A program made the translations under genes and the position numbers. Shown here one piece after another: positions 48,000 to 62,488 of a stretch of DNA of 64,000 nt. The notes under the pieces are model-generated. The model was not told the DNA's origin. It searched no databases and saw only the letters and a program-made list of their open reading frames with translations. This stretch comes from Paramecium octaurelia (Eukaryota; Ciliophora; Oligohymenophorea; Peniculida; Parameciidae): positions 246,066 to 310,065 of the forward strand of contig CAJJDP010000027.1 of NCBI GenBank assembly GCA_905182995.1, read 5' to 3'. Numbering within the stretch: the first letter of the stretch is position 1; each line of letters begins with the position of its first letter.

Positions 48000-48236
48000 A
48001 ATGGATTAATAAATTATATTAATAATATTTTACTAATTAAATACTATTAAAAAAGTTTTTAAGCATATATATTTGGATTTTCTATAGAAATTTGATCTCT
48101 TTTTTAGGCTGATTCTTGATAAACAAAAAGAATAATTGGAGAATTTAAAAAGAATTGAGAATGAGAAACATTCATTTTTCTAATTATTATATAATATGTT
48201 CTTAAATATAATAATAATACTAATAAATTGATGATT

Positions 48237-51200
48237 TCATTTTCTTGGTTTCTCTTAGTTAGCTAATATAATATATTAAAATAATACGATCGAATCCAAA
48301 TTAAATGGATGAGGTCTAAAGGAATCCTCCTTAATTTGTTTAAGGTGCTTGAGCAAAGAATCCACCTAAGGTGTTGGGTCCACCTTGACTCTGTAGATTA
48401 GTAAAATTAATTTCTAAAGTAATAGGGTATTGATACTTTATTAAGGTGGTGGAGCTGTATTCCTTTAGTCGAATACACTGCTTGTACTTCCAAAACTGGA
48501 TGAATTGATTATAAGAGGCCCAGGTTGACTTTATTACTATAATCCTATGGAATTTTGCATTCCTTAAAATGGTTGATTACTACAATTTTAAAATAATGAA
48601 GTAGGTTGAGTTTAAGAGTAAGTAGTAAAATTAACATCTGACTTTTATGAGTTGAACATCGAAGAACCTAATTATAGAGGAGCTTGTGCTTATGCTTATG
48701 GCTAGATTAAAGGTTCCTGTTAAGTCACATTATTGGCTGGTGTTACTTAAATTTCACTTGTTTAACCAAAAGCAAATAAAGGTGTTTGTTATGGTACTGG
48801 AGCTGGTGCTGGTGTGGATGTCTTTGGAATTTGATTTTATTCTTAATTTTCTGGTTTTTATAGATTTTATAATAGACTTTGAGATTCTTTCTTTGAATTT
48901 TAAGGCTAAGTAGCTTCTTCTTTCTTTTTATTTTATTCATTTTGTGCAACATCTTTGGTTTCAGTTTTTATTCCTAAAAAGCTAGTGGCAGATTCTACAT
49001 TAGGAGTAAGTGAGGAGAAAAGGGATTTTCCATCTCCAAAATTAGTATTAAATAGGGAGGGCTGACTTGGTTTTTAAGATTACTTATCAGTAAGGTTTTC
49101 ATTTGAATTTAGGTTAAGCAATTTATTTGAATTTTAAGTTTGTTGGGAAGTATTTTATGCTATAATATTTGATTCTTAATTGGGTTTATCATTTTCATTG
49201 AGTGTTGGTTGCTTTTAAATATTTGAATTCTGAGCAGACGTATTAGATTTATCATCTAGTTTTAGATCTTTAAACAATCCAGTAGTATTATTTAGAGTTT
49301 ATAATCCAAACATACCTACTTCTTAATTACCTTCTGTTTTTAAAGATTATCCAAATATACTTTTTTCTTAATTACCTTCTGTTTTCAAAGATTGTCCAAA
49401 GATACTTTTTTCTTGATTAACTTCTGTTTTCAGAGGTTATCCAAACATGCTTTTTTCTTAATTAACTTCTGTTTTTAGAGGTTATCCAAATAACGGTTTA
49501 GTAGATTCTTTTAGATTATCCTTTTGTTTAGAGGGATCAATTATTTGAGATTCAACCATATTCATTTCACGCACACTTTAGAAATCTGATTTAAAAGGAT
49601 TGATTGATTCTTAATCTGATTCTTGACTTAAAAAGCCACCCTTTGTTCTAGTCAATCCTTTGTTATTGATTTCAAATAATTATTATTATGAATTGGCATC
49701 ACTTTTCTTTTCAAGTCCCTTATCATTATCTTCAAACAACTTAATATTTTTCTTTGATGTATCAATTGGTTGATCTTTTCGTTATGACTGAGTAGGTTCA
49801 ATTTTTTAATTCCTTTCCATTTGACTTTTCAAAGTACCAAGCAGAGATGACCCATTATCTGTTTAAGCCTAAATAGTTTTAACTTGGTCTTTCGTATTTG
49901 AAATTTTAGTTTGCATATTATTATTGTTTTCATACAGAGAGTCAAATATTTGTTGTTTTTAAGAAAATCTTGAGTGAGGTATTCCAAAAGATGTTGTGGA
50001 CATCGCATTTAAAGGAAGACTTAGATCATTAATCTCCTTACTGGTCTCATTACATAATTGTAAATACTTGACATTGGATTTGTGAGCTTGACATAATTTT
50101 TCAATGAATGCCATTTGTAAATCAACCTTTGGTTCTTAATCGCAAAATTCTGAGAATACGATCTTCCTTCCGATTTTAGTTTTTGGATTACTTTATTATT
50201 TTTTGGGTGTAATATGATGAATACTAGGAAACTCGAATTCTCCAAAAGTGATTTTATTCCTCTTAATGGGATTCATTTATAGAGTGTTAATTACAAAGTT
50301 ACAAATCCATGAGAATTGTTCTTCTACTTTTGATAATGAGGCTAGAGTCTAATGAATATCATCATAACAGAATCTAAATTTTGGAATGTCAAATGATTTT
50401 CTAAGTAAACAAAAGTCTTAGACAGAAGAACTCTCCAAAGTTTTTTATTTCATCAATTTTCTATTGTTTTATATCTAAGTATATTGAGCACTTAATTCAT
50501 CCAAAAACTTTTGGGATGTGAATATTGAGAAGTATGGCTTCATTAGTAGATCCTCTTCTTCCTCTCCATTCAATTACTTCATGGATTGCTTACAAAATTC
50601 TGATAATTAGTATGTAATTTAGGTGACCCTCTTTGGTGGTTAAGGTTATTGATTGATCAATTATCTTGATACTTCATTTTATTATCTGTCAGGTGTTTTT
50701 TGTTATTCCAATTATGATATTTTTTGAGGGATAGGTTTGTCTTCAAAAACCTACAAGAGTGGAGTTGAATCATCCAATTTATCTAATTTTACTAACAATA
50801 ACCTATGAATGGTTAGATTGCTTTTTTCATCGAATTCATATATCAATATTGAAGGCTGCATCTAGTACTGAAATTCTTTTTGTTCTTATTTTGCTTTACA
50901 TAAGCCTGGCTTATTCCCTAATTTTTCTTCGTTGGGTAACACATATTTAAGAGTTGAGATTCCTTTAACAAAATGAGTGTAGGAGGAAAGTTAGATGGGT
51001 TCACCCTTTTCATTATCAATAGTACGTAAGTCATTTCCACAGACCTAGAATACAAATCCTTCCTAAACTCCATTGGGAAATATTATGATGATTTTGGCGT
51101 TGGGTGTATTTACTGATGTTATGTTCCAATCAAAATTAGTGATTTAGGTTTAGATATCGTTGATGTTAAGATTGGAGAGTACGTCATTCAAATGTAATTC

Positions 51201-53373
51201 TGATTTTGCTTGATTTCTTTCTGCATCGTAATTAAGTATAAAATGATTGAATTCATACTCGTCAATGGTGGCAAAAGATAAATAAATGTGATTCTCATGC
51301 AATTAGGCAATAAAATACTCCTTAGATTATACTATTTCGATATCGATTTGGACTAATTATTTTGTGACAAAGTCCTTCAATATATATAATTAGTCATCTA
51401 TTATTAATAACAATTGTATTTATCCATCTAATTATAATAGACAACCCGCATTGCCTCTATGAGAAACCTTCTATTATAGGCTGTCCTTTTTATACTCATA
51501 CAATATTTATTACACACCATCCTAGGAAATGGTCAACAATAGATATTAATCTTAAACCTAGACTCTGCTTATATTATTGTGATTCAAGAGTAGTTTTACA
51601 TTCCATTGAGTATCTTAGTAGTTGACCAAGTATAAGGAAGTGTTGGTTTATATCAATATCTTATTCTAAAATAGGAATAGACTATTAATAAGTTCTGCTG
51701 GATTAGAAGTAACCCTTTGAATTTACAATTTGGGTTATTATTATTCTGAAAGTATCTATTATACAATAATTGGCGTAAGTATTATAATCTCTCTTTCATG
51801 TCCTATGATTTGAAAATGTTGATAATCGATGACTAAATTAGCTGAAGGATTCTTGTTCTGATGTAACCGAAATTAATAATCAATTCTTCCTTTACCAAAA
51901 ACCATTTGAGAATCTTTGTTTTGTGTAATCAATTATAAATTAAAGGGTGGATTAGCAATAATGTTCATCTCCTTCTTCTCACATTCAATCAACGTAAACT
52001 TGATATCATCCAAACCTTTTTATTACTTTTGAGATCTATTAGATTACAATTGAGGATTCTAAAATAGATTTTAACTATTCTAAAATATGCTATTTTAAAG
52101 TTATGGTTGGTTAACCTGATATTCCACAATTTTTTTAAAATTGAAGAATTCATACATTTGCAATCCTCCCTTTTTGTCTAAGATGCAGATATTAGGATTT
52201 CGTTCTATGCTACGAAAGTTCTTTTGGTTCATACCGAACCCAATAAAGGGATTGGATTTATAAGTGACCAATCCTCTGATTTCTGAATGTTGGAGCAATT
52301 CTAATGTCTCATCTGAATTCTCATATCGCTTAGCTTGTTAACACAGTCTATCCAATGTCCAAAAGGTAGCCACTCTCAAATTACTACCGAATACTATGTA
52401 TAGGTCACTTAGTTGTGTGATTCCAAAGTCTCCTTTGTTATTTGTATCTGCGATTAAGTCCACTTCTCTGTGACTGCCTTCTTTAATGGGTTGATTGCAA
52501 GTCATATCGAACCAAAAGACGTGGGAACTGTAAGTGGCTGGTTCCTCATCTTCATCGTCATAGGGCTCATATTTGGTTTCATAACCACAGACACAAATGA
52601 ATTTATCTATCAAAAAGAGGGCCTTTATTGCTATGGGGATTGGAATAGTTAGTTCGTAGTTTCTTGATAGACTCTTAACAACGTTGGAGTTTTCGCAGAT
52701 GTAATAATATTCTGAATCTTTGAGATAACCAGCAACTATCTTGTTGTCAGCTTTGAGAATTTGTTCTGTTTAATTAATTAGGTTTATTGCTATTAACTTA
52801 TCAGACAAACAAAGGAAAAGCACATTATTTTAAATGTTTAGTTATTTAACATTGGAATAATTGTATGTTTTTTGGAGTGAAAACTAAAAATATTTAAATA
52901 GTTTAAATACATTTGAATTACTAAACTTATATAATATGATGGCATTTTCTGTTCTAACAATTAATTGGTTTTGATTTGGATGCATTGATATCACATTTCC
53001 AGATGTCACAGTATGTTATTGTTATGGCAAACAAGTTTAATACTTATCAGTTGAAAATAGATCTGATATTCGATCATACTATAAAATCTTTTGTTTGAAG
53101 GCAATCAATAATTTATCATTAATTATAGTAAATATGGAACTTGAATTGGGAGTTTAATTGGTAAATTAATTATCAGTGTTCTAGGAGTCCAATTTCCCTG
53201 GACCCACAATTGGTTCATATTCTTATAGTTTGTGTTTAATGCATTGTGCCCTAGAGTATGAAAATAGTATTTTACTTATTCAAAATAATCCATTAATCTT
53301 TGCAATCTGGGATGTCTCCTTTCTTTTGGTAATCCGATGTCAGAGAAATGCAAGCGTATTGATTAATTTTCAT
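48237..53373 (-). CDS. FG nucleoporin, Nup214/Nup159-like
   Basis: About 1,678 residues in one long model with four short introns (25, 27, 23 and 25 nt), closing at 1,679 codons. Residues 1 to about 500 are beta-rich with repeated blade-like segments (HPNQNQLIVRTENAIILYKF, SYSSHVFWFDM and similar), fitting the Nup214/Nup159 beta-propeller. The middle is mixed. A helical part near residue 1,000-1,150 is followed by the tail with FG motifs: SMFG, SIFGQSLKTE, LFAFGQ, GGFFAQAP and a final QFGFDPNQEKPRK. The FG tail would line the nuclear pore on the cytoplasmic side. The propeller assignment is from layout and strand pattern rather than a signature motif; the FG repeats are directly seen. Confidence 0.78.
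49316..49495 (-). repeat. Tandem 45-bp FG repeats in the nucleoporin
   Basis: Four near-identical 45-bp units with starts at about 49331, 49376, 49421 and 49466, each coding a 15-residue unit of the form FGQSLKTEGNQEKSI. The near identity suggests recent expansion. Confidence 0.85.
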
Positions 53374-53498
53374 TTATAAAAATTTATTTAATTATTATTG
53401 CTCACTAAAAACAACAATAAAAATAGACCTCTTCATTTTAGGATATCTTAAAAACAAAATCAATATCAAACACTAACACTAACACTCACATCCACTCC

Positions 53499-55004
53499 TC
53501 ATATGATCAATGGATATGTGGCATTTTCAATCTTCTTCAGATCTTCCCTTCTGCAATAACTCATTTGAGGAGTGATTTCAACCAAATCTTTCTCTTAGGT
53601 TCCTTCCAATTTCAAGTTCCTCTTATGTACATTAGACAACTATATTACAGCCTTTCTTGCATCATCTATGAGTAATGCAAAATCGTCTGTTTAATGTAGG
53701 ATTGTTATGTCAGTCACTTCAATTATATCTTGAATGTGCTTTTCAAATTAGATATTATTTCCTCTTCTTATTGTATGATATCTTTGATTAAGTTTCAGTG
53801 CTTTCTCGTGATTCTATTTCAATGTATTGAGAAAAGAAACAGATAAATATAAATCATTCAAACACATTTGACCCAAGTTTTATGAATTCTCTTGTATTCC
53901 CTTGGCTTAATCTTTTATAGTCTGAAATTACTTGGCAAAATAAAATATTCTATCATCCAAAATTGAATTAGTTTCAATCACTTTACATAATGCATCACCC
54001 TTCTATTTACAAATGAGATTCAACATTTAGGGGTCTAATGGCAATCCAGCTAGATTGTCCAAACCCAAAAAATGAATATACTCCATGTTTGGAAATTTAC
54101 TGAAATTATCTAAAACCCTTTTACTTTATGAATGAATTGAGTTATAAAAATATTGTACCCGTCCCCTCAGGTGTCATTACTGCTTGATTCTCTTACTCAA
54201 AAACTACCTATCCTTTCATATCAATCACAGGAAGAGATTTCTCAAATATAAAAGTGATGGACTAAAATCCAAAATCCCTTTTGCCTTTGAGATACATTTA
54301 GAATTTCTCACTATTTTAATCCGAAAGCACTATCGCAATAGGATAATCAACAATCTCCTGATTGTCAGAGGCTTAACCATTTAAATCATTTTAAATTACC
54401 TATCATAATCACCTTTTTCAGTCTCTCCATCATTATTTAAACCACACACTTCTTAGAAGGAAGTCCTATATCACTTAGCAGTTTATCATACAATCGAGAA
54501 CTACGACCTCCGCATAAAAATACTATGCCCACCTTATGTTTCTTAAAAGTAATTCATCATTCTATACCTTTATCAAATCAAGATTCTACTCTTGACTATT
54601 GATACTCTGTACAACATTGCATGAAAACACATCTGGGTAATCTTGTTTATAACAATGATGAAATAGCTATATAACGTTATTAATTTTCTTTACAGAGTCT
54701 ATGAATTCAAAATCTATGCGTTCTAATTTTGTCATGAACTATTGTTTTTTTTTACTATCCATCTTCTCCAACATATCTAAAATATGAGATTATCGAGAAG
54801 CAATCATTCTTTAAATTAAAGATGAAAATATCGTGTCAATCTGCTATTCTAAATTATTATTAGGTTTTACTTACAAGCGGCTATATTGTTTGCAATATTT
54901 TCCAGTTTCTAATAAGTTGAAACCCTATTAAAATCAAGTTTTTAATAATCTTGCTCTGAATTCTCTATTTTCTCAGCTTCATTTTGAGAAGTGCAAACTC
55001 CCAT
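53499..55004 (-). CDS. Diverged UDP-N-acetylhexosamine pyrophosphorylase-like protein
   Basis: About 466 residues. The layout follows UAP1: a helical N-terminus, then VGIVFLCGGRSSRLYDKLLS, DIGLPSKKC with MMERLKK, PIAIVLSDQNSEKF, QAVMTPEGTGTIF (substrate loop), YIHFLGLDNLAG (the VDN region) and KVIETNSI. The nucleotide-binding Gly-rich loop (normally GGxGTRLG...PKG) is degenerate here, GGRSSRLY with no matching Pro-Lys-Gly, so activity is doubtful. It starts MGVCTS, a good N-myristoylation pattern (Gly2, Ser6) with a Cys for palmitoylation. Introns of 26, 26, 28 and 25 nt give 467 codons. It may be a membrane-bound pseudo-enzyme or have another sugar nucleotide as substrate. Confidence 0.75.
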
Positions 55005-55048
55005 TTCAATAACAATTTACAATTAAAAATATATTTATATTATTTAGA

Positions 55049-55295
55049 ATGAAAGCACTCAACAATTCTCGTATTTCATCTGAAACTATTGGAAATAAAA
55101 GTATTAGTTATCCCCAAGAAATATCAAGAAACTTTCCTAAATGAGTAGGCTAAACAAATGTAGTAGAAGATTAAAACGAATATTTAATTAATTCACCTAA
55201 ATATGAAGGTATTTTAGATAGTTTTTATTTATTATAATCAATTTTTATTTTCTTAAATTTTTATTCATTCTCATAATGAATAATATTAATAGTGA
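55049..55295 (+). CDS. Possible small gene, 72 residues
   Basis: ATG 55049 opens a frame that, after a 28-nt GTA...AAG intron (55101-55128), runs 73 codons to TGA 55293. The first 40 residues are Ser/Lys/Gln-rich and helical (KTFLNEQAKQMQQKIKTN); the last 25 are hydrophobic and could be a membrane helix or the wrong frame. It is the only gene-like signal in this gap and starts 44 bp from the divergent UAP-like gene. Confidence 0.33.
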
Positions 55296-55730
55296 TGTAA
55301 ACCTTTTTATTCACATTTTATTAAAGAAGTGATTAAACTTAATAAATAGAGTTTGAAATCAAAGAACTATTTGTATATTTTGTTTTCTTAAAAATAGATT
55401 CACAGAAGCAGCTTTTAAGCAGAATTAATTAATGACATATTGAATATGATTTTCAATTTTATTGATCTGACAATTTGCAATTAAAAATAAATTTCTAATC
55501 TTAATCTTGTTATTCTTCACATAAAATTTCTGTAATAATATAGAAACAGTAATATTTCTAAATAAAACATATACAAAATTCAAAATAAAGTATATGATTC
55601 ACATATGACTGTAGTTAGTCTTGAAAATCTATTGGATCTACTCTGATTGGAACTAAGCTTGAGTGTGGATTGATTAACATAGAATATTGAAGTGGAGATA
55701 AAAAGTGATTAATTTTATATTAATTTAAAT
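55296..55730. other. Spacer upstream of the HECT ligase gene
   Basis: 435 bp, AT-rich, with no supported gene. It should include the promoter of the HUWE1/TOM1-type gene. Confidence 0.45.
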
Positions 55731-58700
55731 ATGAAAATTCCCATAAATATACTTGAACAACCAAAAGAAATTGAACTACGAGTATTTAATATATAGAAGT
55801 CTAGATGCTGGAATTCATTCTGCAGAGCTCGAACTTCCTAGACGATTTGATGAAACTTGTTTCTGATCAAAGTCATCCAATCCATAAATTATCAAGAGGA
55901 TCATTATGTTTAATTATTGATAAGCTTGATTAATATATCCAAATAGCAGTTGAACAAATTTAAAAAAATCCTAGTTTCAAATGTAATATGCTGCTATCCC
56001 TCATTAATTGTATGTTGGAATTAGAGTGTTATCGGTATTTCATTAAATTAGAATAGAAAATTGTTCAATTCATTAGAACATTTATTTAATATGTTGGAAT
56101 ATTCAGATAGTCTACTAGTCTATGAGTAGATAATGCTTATTTTAGTAAAAATCTATAAATAGCCTTCAAATTCAAACAATCCATAATAAAAAGATGTCTG
56201 CAATCAACAACAGATTGAATATCTTCCAAGAGCAATCTATTTTACGAGAATCCTCCTTGATCATTATAACAATTTGTCCTTCACCAAGATAGATTTATTG
56301 GATTATTTTAATCATGATCCTAATTATCAAACCCTTAGTGAAGTCCCAATTGAATTTCCTAAATTGGTATTAGAGTATATGGAACCAACATTGATGAATG
56401 AATCATATCAAGATTTGTGCAAGAACGGTATACACAAGAAGGAATTACATCAACCCATTTAAATTAGAGTAGTTGTCAACAATATAATTAGAATTTTGAA
56501 ATAACTGATGTCAATTCCATTACGGCCCTAGAATTGTCCCAAACGCTTCTGAATGCACAAGGTCAAAACTTTTGTCCTCTACTTGACGCCATGAAATATC
56601 GGATCCTTATCTATAGAGGATATTAAAAAAATAAAATCCCCGCAATATCAATTGTAATAGTTTTGCACATACAATCACTTCTCATGTATATGTTACTGAC
56701 GTAATTTTGCCAAATCAATAATTGTGGAGAACTATTAGATCAGATTTTTGAGGAATAATTAGAATATGAATAACACTTTAAAATATACATGAAATTGTTT
56801 TAATTAAAAACAATCAACCCTCAATTATTGTCCACTTTACTATTGACATTAGACGAAATAATAAAAATTGAACGACAGAATGAAAATGAAGTAGCTTTTA
56901 GTATAGCCAAAAATTACGATGAAACATTCCTATAATTTATTTATGATGCTTTGTCAATGCACCCTCTCTAAATTGAAACAGAATAAAGTTATCCATTATT
57001 ATATTCTCCTACTCTTTTGAGTGAACCATGTGCAAAACATTAGAAATTAGCATAAAGTATTTTCGAAATATTTTCATCTGAACCAGGTGTACAATTATTA
57101 AGCAGAACTAATATAGCTCTTGGGTCATCCTCTGCTCTTATTAAAGCACTTTATATGCAAGATAATAAATTATTATTGCCTCCTGAATCCTTAAAAGCGG
57201 CAATCCTACTATTAAGCAGATTATCCAGAAAGGAGGATATCTAAAGAGATTTACGAATCTTTAATGATCTCCTTAAAATTGTAGAAAATTTGATTAAATG
57301 TAATATTGATATTTAAAAACCTACTTAAAATGGATATTCCAATATCACTTCCGAAGAGGCAGATTAAATTATTGCTGTCTGCATTTAATCAATTAATGAA
57401 CATTTTAGAGATGATCTTGGCAGAAGACTAAATAGAGCTAATGCTCCATCTTTTGCTAGATAAATCTCTGAATCAATAATCATTAAATATCTATAAAAGT
57501 TATTTGAAAATTCTCCTCAATTCATTTGCTCAATCTAATAGACCTTAATTCTAATCTCTCATTTAGCTAATGAAGTTCCAACTTTAATTGGTAGGTTAAT
57601 TGATTCAAATTTACCATAAACCTTAAATGAAATCATATCAAAAATGAGTATCGATATGATCAATTATAAGATTATGACAGCTATATTCTAGTTTTACTTT
57701 AACATTTCATTAAAAGAAGAAGGCTACGAAAAGTTCAATAAATCTGGAATGAATTTCTTGGAAAATATAGTAAATTATTCATTGATTGATAATCTGAACA
57801 GTCCAAGAGAATAATTATGCGGTTTAGCCTTGTGTATAACTAAATATACACAAAAAATCGATAAGGTTGGACCTTAGGTATGTGAAATACTCAATCAATC
57901 AGTAAAGAGATTATGGATGTGCTTAAACGAGAAGAAATAATAATTAACAATTTCTAATATTTATACATCATATTTTGAGATTATTACTCAAATATAAAAC
58001 TTATCTATTTTAAGTTTTAAGATGTTCCATTACCCTCATTATACTTACTTGGCTGAAATGAATTCAAAAGGATTTTTTGATTCCTTATTGATGTTCTTTG
58101 AATTTCCCACATTTGATTTTAAAAATGACTTATTGAAAGTATTTCGGTGGTTAACTTCAGTTGATGAATATGAGAACCCTCATAAAATATTAAAAAAGAC
58201 TTTGTTAGTTATAGATAAATGGGAAAACTCAATAAACCAGCCTACACATACTGTTAATGTTTTGTACTACAATGCTCAAAAGTTATTTTAAAGTTTTAGT
58301 TAGCAATCAATATAGGAAAATCTTTAAATGGCATCTATGTATTCTTAAATAGAATGCTTGATAGAAATTTTAAAGCTTTACTTAGTAAACTCGCCATAAA
58401 TTAATTGGGAAAGAACAGATCTAATTAATTTACACAAGAAATGCTGCGGTTTATTCACAATCATTTTAGATTCAGTCATATTAAGTGATGATGATAATTA
58501 AAATGATCAAGCATTAAAAAAATCTGTGTTCTATTCGTATATTTAAAGTTTAAAGCATGTGATCGTTAATTCTTTTAATTTAATTAATAGAAAGAATAGT
58601 GAATTAAACACATTAGTAGCTTTGCTTAATTAGATGTGTTAAGAGTTACAAAATGATAATATATAGATAGTGATTCTGTATATATCATAAATTGATGAAT

Positions 58701-61700
58701 TATTAATCAATCTTTTTGAAGGTAAAAGAGTGCCTGAAAATAAATATTTAAATTTAGATTTTATAAATTTGCTATCAAAATCACCTTTTACTAAATATTT
58801 TCAATTGGCAATTCATTAATTTACAAAAATGACACTTCAAAACAAAAATGATCAACTCAGTATTTTGTCCAAACATTTTTCCTCAATCATTAAGATTTTG
58901 TATATAAATAAATTTGAAAAATAAAATACTGATGTTGGATATTCATTATTACCATAACAAATTTCAGACATATAGGTTATGCTTCAAATAACTCAATTTT
59001 CTAATTCAGATGAGATTTCTAACATATAATAGATTCTAATTGAAAAAGTAATGATGATATTAAGTCCTACTTTTTTGTAAGATCTGATCATAAAAGAAAG
59101 AGAGAGGCTTAATTTCTTTACATTTTCCAGTTTACGAGATGATTTTGGCAACTTCAATGTGATATAATAAAATGAATCAGCCTAAGCAAGGGATTAATTA
59201 AGAGGCATGGGATTTTCAGATGATGCAATTTCATTGGCATTTTAAAATATAAGATTTCCTGATGTAGGCAGGGCTGCTGTGTGGTTATCGGATAATTAAG
59301 ACAAGGTTGAATACAAAAAATTACAGTAGAAAGAAAACCAAAAGAATGTATTTTCTGAATTAATTCAACATAAATAAAAAGAACTCAAAATTTATATCAA
59401 AACTAATATACTTTTCTTTAATAAATTTGAGGAAACCTTATTCAAAGTATTCGATGGATAAATGATGCCTTCTTTATTGATGTGTTTAAAGTAGGCAGTT
59501 TAAGAATAATTCAAATTGTAATTAAGATTTAAAGATTGTGTATTAGAACTTAAGTAACCCTTAAATAATGATATAAAATTGATAATCTCGATTTTGCATT
59601 ATATATATAAATAATAAAATTTAGTGTAGGAATATGATTATATTGTGATTGAGATGATGAAATTAATTTAGGAATTATTGAAATATGAGGATGAATAAAT
59701 AATTAGAGCGATTAATCATGTTTTAGCAATCTTAACTCTCTTCATAACAGATGATTAGAAGTCGAAAAAATATCAGAATGACATTTTGAATGAAATTTTG
59801 ATAGGAGTTCTTAATATTTTGAAAGGGAAAGTATAAAATCATACAACATCAAAAATCTGCATAGAAATATTAGTTAGAGCATTCTAAGTTAATAGAGAGA
59901 GTGTCCATAAGTTCGTCTATCAAATGAGAGGACTAGAGTATCTCTTAAAAGTAAAAGGGGATTCAAAGAATCATCTTTATAGTTTAACAAAACTTGTATT
60001 ATCTGTTGTTCACGATTCCAGTATTGTTATAGCTTAGGTTGAGGCAAAGCTTAAAAAAATAATCTATGATTAAGAATACAATAAAGAAATTGAAAATTCA
60101 AATAAATAAGTTTAATAGCAATAGTCTTTGCATACTCCTTAACATAATAATTATCCTTCATGTTTTAAGCCTATTCATTATAACATATAAATTCCTAATG
60201 AAACCAAATTAGCGAAGGATAATTTAGCATTGATTGCTATAAAAAATTAGCGTTTTTATAGTGAATAAATCAAATTCGTTTTAAATTCACTATTTGAAGA
60301 TTAGCCAAATTACTATGTTTTGAAAAAAGGTGTTCATCTATTCACTTTTGATTGTCTTGAACCAATGAGTTTTTAAAAATATAAGGAACCAGAGAGTGCA
60401 AAACGAAGTGCTAAGACTTCAACTAAAAAAAAGAAGAGTGAAGATAAAATGTAGTTATAATCTAATTTTTAACATACTCAAGAAGCCTAAATTTTAATAA
60501 AACTATTAATCTAATAGATGATCATATCTTATTTTGATAAAACAGAGCCATATCAATTTTAATGGAATATAATTTCCTAAGTTCTTTAGATATTAATAAG
60601 AAGATACCCAATTCTAATTCCGAAATTGGTTCGAATAAATTGTAGCAAATTTCTTAAACCTTATCATAAGTCATTAGGGCCAGATTATAATGAGACAGAA
60701 TTTCCTCGAAAACTCTCATTTATTTCATTAATCACCAAGATCATGACTCCCATAAAAAACTTGCTTTTTGAATTATGCTTAGATAACATCATTCTGACTT
60801 AAATATCTAATAATTCTACAGCTCCATTTTCAATTGAAATTAGAAGGAAGATACTTAATGATATCTATGAAGGAATAGAAAAGAGAATTAAATCTTTAGA
60901 TTCAAATTTTTGTCATTTATCAGACACATTAGTATTCTTAATATAAATAAAATCTGTGGCCAAAATTTGTTTTAAAAATGTAAATGAACCATAAAATTCA
61001 TTTAATTTTGTCAAACTCTATATAGAAGGGATGAAGCACTTTGATTTGAAGTCATATTATATATACGAGAATGAATTACAATTCTTGAATGAAACACTGG
61101 CAGTTTTATTCAACGTAGCTGCTTATTTACTTCTATTTAAGCCCTCTCTTATTGTGATACCAAAATAACTTTAAGAGCAATAAGGAGATCATTTCCAACT
61201 GTAAGGAATGGTTGGATAATTACTACCAGAAGATATAAACTGTCAACTTATCCCAAATAAAGGCATAATCTATTAGGATCATATTAAATATTTCATAAAA
61301 TGGCCTTTGTTACCTATTTCATTTCATGAAGGAATGAATTAAACTACAAGACAAGATGAGATAAATTTATAACATTTATGGTCACCATTTCGTAGACGAA
61401 ATAGAATCCTTAATATGGAGGTTTTGGAGGATATTCAAGATGAAGATGATGAGTTTGAGATTGAACACGACGATGATGAAGACAATTATATTTAAAGTGT
61501 TGAGAGCAGATATGATTCAAGTATAATTGAAGAATCCGCTGAGGAAGAATTTGATCAAGAAGTAAATAGTTGGGTTACAAGTTAAAGTGGAAATAATCAA
61601 ATTGAAGCTGAAGATCCTTAAAATGTAAATTCAAGTTGGACTGATGAAGATGACGATTAAATTGGAGAGGATGGTCAAGATGATGATGTTGAAGATAGTG

Positions 61701-62423
61701 ATGATTCCGATGATGATAATGCATCAAATAGTGAAATAGGTGGATTAAATTAAGAGGAGATTGATTAAGAAATTGTGGAACGCAATGTCTAAGATCTCAA
61801 TTAACATATGAATCAACAGCAGAATTTAGCATAGAGTCACCGGGATAATTAAGGTTTAGAGTAAAATAAGGGAACTGTTAATCATTATCATCATCTTACC
61901 AACAAGGAAGATTTGACTTTCATGAAAATGACTAAATCCATCATTTAATTGACAGGGGTTAAGTTTTCAAAATAATTCTAAAAAATCTTGGATAAATTTA
62001 ACTTTTTATTACCTGAAAAGTTACAAGTTGGCGACTTATAACTTATAAATTGGTGGACTGAATTAACCTAAAAGTAGACAATTCCTGAAGAAAGAGTGGT
62101 TCTTCAATAAGACGTTAGAATTTAGCCTTTAAATATATTTAGGGAAAGGTTAGGAATAGATTTCCTAAGAATTGATTAAGATGATAGAATCTTATCTAGA
62201 GTATAGCAGCAACTGCCAGCCAGACGAGCTCGCAATAATTTTTAATAGATAATAAGAGACTTTCCAGAAAGGCAATCACAATTTGATATAATATTGGCAT
62301 AATAAAGACAATTTTAGGAATAATTCGGATAATAACTAGCTAATTTATAACAATAAAATGTATAGACAATTGAGTCATAAAATGAAAATTAATTTAGGGA
62401 ACATTAATAATAACAATAGAATC

Positions 62424-62488
<65 letters not shown>

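Noticed and set aside
53470-53492. CACTAA-type short repeats near the end of the UAP-like gene
   Set aside because: Only about three imperfect units; not the ciliate telomere unit and not a likely functional array.
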